Assembly (NCBI GenBank): GCA_013152615.1
Contig: JAADGA010000011.1
Coordinates: forward strand, 1 to 10,549
Direction: 5' to 3'
Source: Alphaproteobacteria bacterium
GTDB taxonomy: Bacteria; Pseudomonadota; Alphaproteobacteria; Sphingomonadales; Emcibacteraceae
Length of the DNA stretch: 10,549 nucleotides
Shown: in pieces, positions 6,591 through 10,549 of the stretch
Layout: every line of letters starts with the position of its first letter
How positions within the stretch are numbered: the stretch's first letter is position 1
Program-made: the position numbers and the translations under genes
The notes under the pieces: generated by a model
The model's input: only the letters and a program-made list of their open reading frames with translations
What the model was told of the DNA's origin: nothing
Databases searched by the model: none

Positions 6591-7004
6591 TCATATTTTC
6601 AGTAATATTTTAAAGCTGTTGTCAAGGGTCTCGAGAACCTTGATATTGGCCTTGTAGACAAAGCTTGCCTCCCGAAGTTTTGCAATTTCCACGGGTAGCG
6701 ACACATTGGGAATATTAACCAACCCCTCTGAATTACTGAGCGGGGAGGCCGGGTCATATATCGCCAGACTGGCCGGGGATACCGGGACCACTGATGCCCG
6801 GACCCCGCCGGACCCCGTTGTTGTCTGAATGACCCGTTGCGGCGCATAGCCTGCCCTGGCCCCCGGACTGAACACCGGCCCGGCGGCACCGGCTTTGGCT
6901 GGAGTCGACTGTACTTGCGAATTGGCAATATTGCTGGCGGCGGTATCAAGGCTGACCGTGGCGGAAATTAAGGCTGATACGGTATTTTGCAGACCCGGAA
7001 ACAT
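6591..7004 (-). CDS. Orphan FlgC-like flagellar basal-body rod protein
   Basis: The 137-residue protein has the two-ended layout of flagellar rod and hook proteins. The N-terminal helix has SALISATVSLDTAASNIANSQVQ, matching the rod-family signature around (A/S)xNIAN. The middle is variable and Pro/Gly/Ala-rich. The C-terminal part reads GGVRASVVPVSPASLAIYDPASPLSNSEGLVNIPNVSLPVEIAKLREASFVYKANIKVLETLDNSFKILLKI, close in pattern to the FlgC C-terminus (YxPxHPxAxxxGYVxxPNV ... YxANxxVxxT). Length is that of FlgC. However, no flgB, fliE or other flagellar gene is nearby, and the last helix differs from typical FlgC. It may be one of the stand-alone rod-domain proteins found away from flagellar operons rather than the rod FlgC itself. 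The start at 7004 has GAGAGAA upstream. It lies 107 nt downstream of mfd. Confidence 0.8.
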   Translation of the reverse strand: MFPGLQNTVSALISATVSLDTAASNIANSQVQSTPAKAGAAGPVFSPGARAGYAPQRVIQTTTGSGGVRASVVPVSPASLAIYDPASPLSNSEGLVNIPNVSLPVEIAKLREASFVYKANIKVLETLDNSFKILLKI

Positions 7005-7070
7005 TCGGTTCTCTCTGTGAAATATGTTTCGATAAACGCGGTTTGCGGGCAGTATACGAACCAGATTCTA

Positions 7071-7076
7071 ATTATA
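7071..7076 (-). promoter_or_regulatory. Candidate -10 box upstream of the FlgC-like gene
   Basis: A perfect TATAAT on the minus strand lies in the 107-nt gap after mfd. The sequence 16-17 bp upstream (ACAGAA or CAGAAT) is a poor -35, so this is either a weak or activator-dependent promoter or a chance match. It would leave roughly 60 nt of leader before the ATG at 7004. Confidence 0.22.
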
Positions 7077-7111
7077 TCTTAACAAAAGATAAATTCTGTA
7101 CTTTTTTAGCG

Positions 7112-10100
7112 TCAGGGTTTCTGATTGTCGGTGCGGGCGGCCGTGGCGAGGGCGTGGGCCAGATTGAGCGATCCCTGAAGCCGGTTGTCAATTTTGGACC
7201 AGGTGCGGGCATAGATCAGCTTGTGATCCGAGCGCAGCCGGGTGACGGCGGTCTGGCGGGTGATAAAGTCAACCAGCCCGGCAGGATTGGCAAATTTTGA
7301 GTGGCGGAAGGTTACGGTCGCTCCCTTGGGCCCAGCCTCAATTTTTTCAATCCCGGCTAACCGGCAGAAATGTTTGATCAGGATAATTTTGAGCAGATGC
7401 TCCACTTCCTGCGGCAGCTCGCCAAAGCGGTCAATCAGTTCGGCACCAAAGCCGTCAATATCCCTTCGGTCTTTCAGGTCGGCCAGCCGGCGATAGAGCG
7501 ACATCCGCAGATTGAGATCGGGAATATAGCTTTCCGGGATCAGGACACTGGCACCGACATTGATCTGCGGTGACCAGAGTCCGTCTGCGGCCTCGTCGTC
7601 GGTTTCCGACCGCGCCCCGGCAACCGCCTCTTCAAGCATATTCTGGTATAATTCCATGCCGACCTCGCGGATATGACCGGATTGTTCCGCGCCCAGCAGA
7701 TTACCGGCACCCCTGATATCAAGATCATGACTGGCAAGGCTGAATCCGGCACCCAGAGTGTCGAGTGTTTGCAGCACCCTAAGACGCTTTTCGGCCTGTG
7801 CGGTTGGCTGGCGCTTCGGCGGCAGGGTGAGATAGGCATAGGCCCGGACCTTTGAGCGGCCAACCCGGCCGCGCAACTGATAGAGCTGTGACAGGCCAAA
7901 CATGTCGGCCCGGTGAATAATCATGGTGTTGGCCGTTGGAATATCCAGCCCCGATTCGATAATACTGGTGGAAATCAGCACTTCGTACTTGCCATCATAA
8001 AAAGCATTCATGATGTCTTCGATCTGGCTCGGGGCCATCTGACCGTGGGCAATGATACTTTTGATTTCCGGCACATGCTGCTGTAGGAAATCCCGGATGT
8101 CGTCAAGGTCGGAGACCCGCGGACAGACATAAAAACTTTGGCCGCCGCGGTAATGTTCGCGCATCAGGGCTTCACGGACCACCAGAGCATCCATCGGTAA
8201 AACGAAGGTGCGAATGGCCAGCCGGTCAACCGGTGGTGTTGCAATCAGGCTCAGGCCGCGCATGCCGCTCATCGCGAGTTGCAGGGTGCGTGGAATCGGC
8301 GTCGCGGTCAGGGTCAGCACATGAACGTCATGCTTTATTTTCTTCAGCCGTTCCTTGTGAACCACGCCGAAATGCTGTTCCTCATCAATGATAATCAGGC
8401 CAAGATTATGAAAGCTGATGGTCTTGCCGAGCAGGGCATGGGTGCCGATGACGATTTCGCACCGGCCCTGTTTTAAATCTTCGCGGGTCTGTTTCTGGTC
8501 TTTGGCCTTCACCAGCCGCGACAGCGGGGCAATTGTCACCGGCAGGCCATAAAAACGTTCGACAAAGGTCTGGTAATGCTGGCGGGCCAGCAGGGTGGTG
8601 GGGGCAATGATGGCGACCTGAAAGCCGTCCATAACCGCAAGGAAGGCCGCACGCAGCGCAACCTCGGTCTTGCCAAAGCCGACATCGCCGCAGATCAGGC
8701 GGTCCATTGGTTTGCCGCTGCCAAGATCGCCAATGACGTCGGCGATGGCGCGCAGTTGATCCTCGGTCTCGACATAGGGGAAACGGGCGCAGAATTCATC
8801 ATACATCCCCTCCGGCGGCCGGATGACGGCCCCTGTGCGCAGCGCCCGCAGGGCGGCAACCCGGATCAGCTCATCAGCCATTTCCCGGATGCGTTTTTTT
8901 AATCTGGCCTTGCGTCCCTGCCACGCGACTCCGCCAAGCTTGTCGAGCTGGCCGTCGCTGCCCTCTGAGCCATAGCGGCTTAATATTTCGATATTCTCCA
9001 CCGGGACATATAATTTGTCCCCGCCCTGATAGCTCAGATGAATACAATCATGGGCGGCACCGTTGACGTTAATGGTGAGCAGACCCTGATAGCGGCCAAT
9101 GCCGTGATCCATATGAACCACCAGATCACCCGGTGTCAGCGCGGACGCCTCGCGGATAAAATTTTCCGCCTTGCGTGAGCGGGGTCTTTTCCTTACCCAG
9201 CGGTCACCGAGGATATCCTGTTCGGCAATCAGCACCATTTCGCCGTCATCAAAGCCATGCTCAAGCGCGAGGATAATCAGGCCAATGGTGCTAGCAGCCA
9301 GTTTTTTACGGCTGGTCCAGCTGTCAATCACCTGCAGATTATCGAAACCATGTTCTTTTAAGACGGCAGCCAGCCGGTTTTGTGAACCCGCACTATAGCA
9401 GGCGATCACAATCTGTTTGCCTGCATGCTGAAGGTCAAGACAATGCTGATTCAGGACTTCGTAAATATTCTGTGCCGGATTATTGCGTTCCGGGGCGAAA
9501 TCCCGGCCAACTCTGGCACCAAGGTCGATCTGATCACGGCCCGGCGGAGCGCAGAAAGCGGCGAATTGATGAATCTTCCGGTTTTCGCACCACGTCTGCC
9601 ACTGGTCGGCATCAAGATATAATTTTTCCGGCGGCAATGCTTTATAGGCGGGCAGGGCGGAGAGACCGGCTTTGCCCTGCGTTAACCGCCGGGCGTCTTT
9701 GCGGGTCTGATAATAATCCTGAATGGCGTGCACCCGGTCGGAAAGGGCCTCTGTGACCAGAGAGTCCATGGTCACGACATAGTCGGGCAGGTAGTCAAAC
9801 AGGGTTTCCAGCCTGAAATAAAAGCATGGCAGCCAATGTTCCATCCCCTGATGGCGGCGTCCGGCCTTAACCGCCTCATAAAGCGGGTCTTCGTCAAGCA
9901 CGGTGCCAAACGCCCGGGCGTAGGCGCCGCGAAAGCGCCGGATGCTGTCATCATCAAGCATGACCTCGCTCATCGGCACCAGCGTGATTTCGGTTATTTT
10001 ATCCGACGAACGCTGGCTGATCGGGTCAAAGAGGCGGATACTCTCGATATCATCACCCCACAGGTCAATACGTACCGGATCTTCCCGGCCCGACGGAAAA

Positions 10101-10549
10101 ATATCAATCAGTCCGCCTCTGATGGCGAAATCACCATGCTCCATCACCGTGCTGGCGCGGGCATAGCCGTTGCGTCCAAGGAAGGCGATGAGCTTTTCAA
10201 CCTCAATCTGTGACCCGCTGTTGAGGTGAAAGGATGAATCCTTAAGGCTGTCCTGTGCCGGAATAAGCTGGGTTATGGCATTGATGGTGGTGATGACCAG
10301 CGTGGTGTTAACCGGTGTTTTTCCGGACAGCAGCCGGCTCAGTGTGGTCATGCGCCGGGCGCTGATATCGGGGTTGGGCGAAACCCGGTCGTAAGGCAGG
10401 CAATCCCAGGCCGGAAAGGTCAATATTTCGCTGTCCGGTGAAAAAAAATGCACCAGTTCGGCCAGGTTGGTCATCCGCTGATCGTCCCGGGCGATGTGGA
10501 GCATCCCCCCGGCACCATCCTCAAGCCTCCGGGCCAGAAACAGCGCGTC
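7112..10549 (-). CDS. mfd: Transcription-repair coupling factor Mfd, start beyond window
   Basis: Mfd is an ATP-driven DNA translocase that releases RNA polymerase stalled at lesions and recruits UvrA for nucleotide excision repair. 1145 codons are visible and the frame is open at the window edge, so only a short N-terminal piece (probably 20-40 codons) is missing. The Met at 10504 is internal. Numbering from that Met, the UvrB-like N-terminal module starts with FPAWDCLPYDRVSPNPDISARRM (about 29-51) and GDFAIRGGLIDIFPSG (about 122-137). The RNA-polymerase-interaction domain has LTPGDLVVHMDHGIGRYQGLL (near 460-480). The RecG-like motor has Walker A GDVGFGKTEVALRAAF from about 606, DEEQH at about 707, TATPIPRTLQLAMSG, SIIESGLDIPTANTMIIHRAD and QLRGRVGRS near 880. 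The C-terminal TRCF domain follows. All motor motifs look intact and there is no frameshift. Confidence 0.97.
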   Translation of the reverse strand, partial: DALFLARRLEDGAGGMLHIARDDQRMTNLAELVHFFSPDSEILTFPAWDCLPYDRVSPNPDISARRMTTLSRLLSGKTPVNTTLVITTINAITQLIPAQDSLKDSSFHLNSGSQIEVEKLIAFLGRNGYARASTVMEHGDFAIRGGLIDIFPSGREDPVRIDLWGDDIESIRLFDPISQRSSDKITEITLVPMSEVMLDDDSIRRFRGAYARAFGTVLDEDPLYEAVKAGRRHQGMEHWLPCFYFRLETLFDYLPDYVVTMDSLVTEALSDRVHAIQDYYQTRKDARRLTQGKAGLSALPAYKALPPEKLYLDADQWQTWCENRKIHQFAAFCAPPGRDQIDLGARVGRDFAPERNNPAQNIYEVLNQHCLDLQHAGKQIVIACYSAGSQNRLAAVLKEHGFDNLQVIDSWTSRKKLAASTIGLIILALEHGFDDGEMVLIAEQDILGDRWVRKRPRSRKAENFIREASALTPGDLVVHMDHGIGRYQGLLTINVNGAAHDCIHLSYQGGDKLYVPVENIEILSRYGSEGSDGQLDKLGGVAWQGRKARLKKRIREMADELIRVAALRALRTGAVIRPPEGMYDEFCARFPYVETEDQLRAIADVIGDLGSGKPMDRLICGDVGFGKTEVALRAAFLAVMDGFQVAIIAPTTLLARQHYQTFVERFYGLPVTIAPLSRLVKAKDQKQTREDLKQGRCEIVIGTHALLGKTISFHNLGLIIIDEEQHFGVVHKERLKKIKHDVHVLTLTATPIPRTLQLAMSGMRGLSLIATPPVDRLAIRTFVLPMDALVVREALMREHYRGGQSFYVCPRVSDLDDIRDFLQQHVPEIKSIIAHGQMAPSQIEDIMNAFYDGKYEVLISTSIIESGLDIPTANTMIIHRADMFGLSQLYQLRGRVGRSKVRAYAYLTLPPKRQPTAQAEKRLRVLQTLDTLGAGFSLASHDLDIRGAGNLLGAEQSGHIREVGMELYQNMLEEAVAGARSETDDEAADGLWSPQINVGASVLIPESYIPDLNLRMSLYRRLADLKDRRDIDGFGAELIDRFGELPQEVEHLLKIILIKHFCRLAGIEKIEAGPKGATVTFRHSKFANPAGLVDFITRQTAVTRLRSDHKLIYARTWSKIDNRLQGSLNLAHALATAARTDNQKP

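Noticed and set aside
6567..6605. 12-residue plus-strand frame MTDIKEISSYFQ after a G-rich stretch
   Set aside because: The purine-rich stretch sits only about one base from the ATG, the frame is tiny and it overlaps the end of the FlgC-like gene.
9728..10213. 161-codon plus-strand frame opposite mfd
   Set aside because: It lies within the conserved N-terminal Mfd module and has no recognisable features.
3113..10549. Possible genomic island or phage-derived block
   Set aside because: There is no integrase, transposase, tRNA border or long direct repeat, and mfd and nadK are core genes.

Overview
The window looks like a chromosomal segment from an alphaproteobacterium. The evidence is a pdhC-lpdA-lipA-COQ10/RatA gene order, two DUF2336 proteins (a family I know mainly from alphaproteobacteria), and an Mfd and NAD kinase of alphaproteobacterial style. 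I cannot name the genus from sequence alone. I see no rRNA, tRNA, CRISPR array, insertion sequence, integrase or phage gene.

Layout. Positions 2-3120 are a tight plus-strand operon: the 3' end of pdhC (pyruvate dehydrogenase E2), lpdA (E3), lipA (lipoyl synthase) and a COQ10/RatA START-domain gene. Junctions are an 11-nt gap, a 1-nt gap and a 1-nt overlap. E2 carries the lipoyl arm, LipA inserts its sulfurs and E3 reoxidises it, so three genes share one cofactor cycle. The fourth probably serves ubiquinone or respiratory function.

Positions 3113-10549 are all on the minus strand. In transcription order they are mfd (missing its first codons at the window edge), an orphan FlgC-like rod protein, two tandem DUF2336 paralogues and nadK. 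nadK converges on the COQ10 gene, and their 3' ends overlap by 8 nt. The only non-coding stretches are 6327-6590, 5039-5210 and 7005-7111. They are AT-rich, hold promoter-like sequences and small palindromes, and show no convincing intrinsic terminator.

The least explained part is the DUF2336 pair. With starts set at a conserved internal MKS, both proteins are exactly 371 residues, align without gaps at about 71% identity (263/371 by hand), and share nucleotide blocks of 27-29 identical bases. One near-identical 16-nt element lies upstream of each gene. They sit beside nadK and the FlgC-like gene. I see no evidence of a complete undescribed system; the DUF2336 pair is the best candidate for new biology. 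Smaller oddities are an 8-G tract coding the nadK GGDG motif, a 10-bp tandem repeat across the nadK start, and a possible slippery site in mfd.
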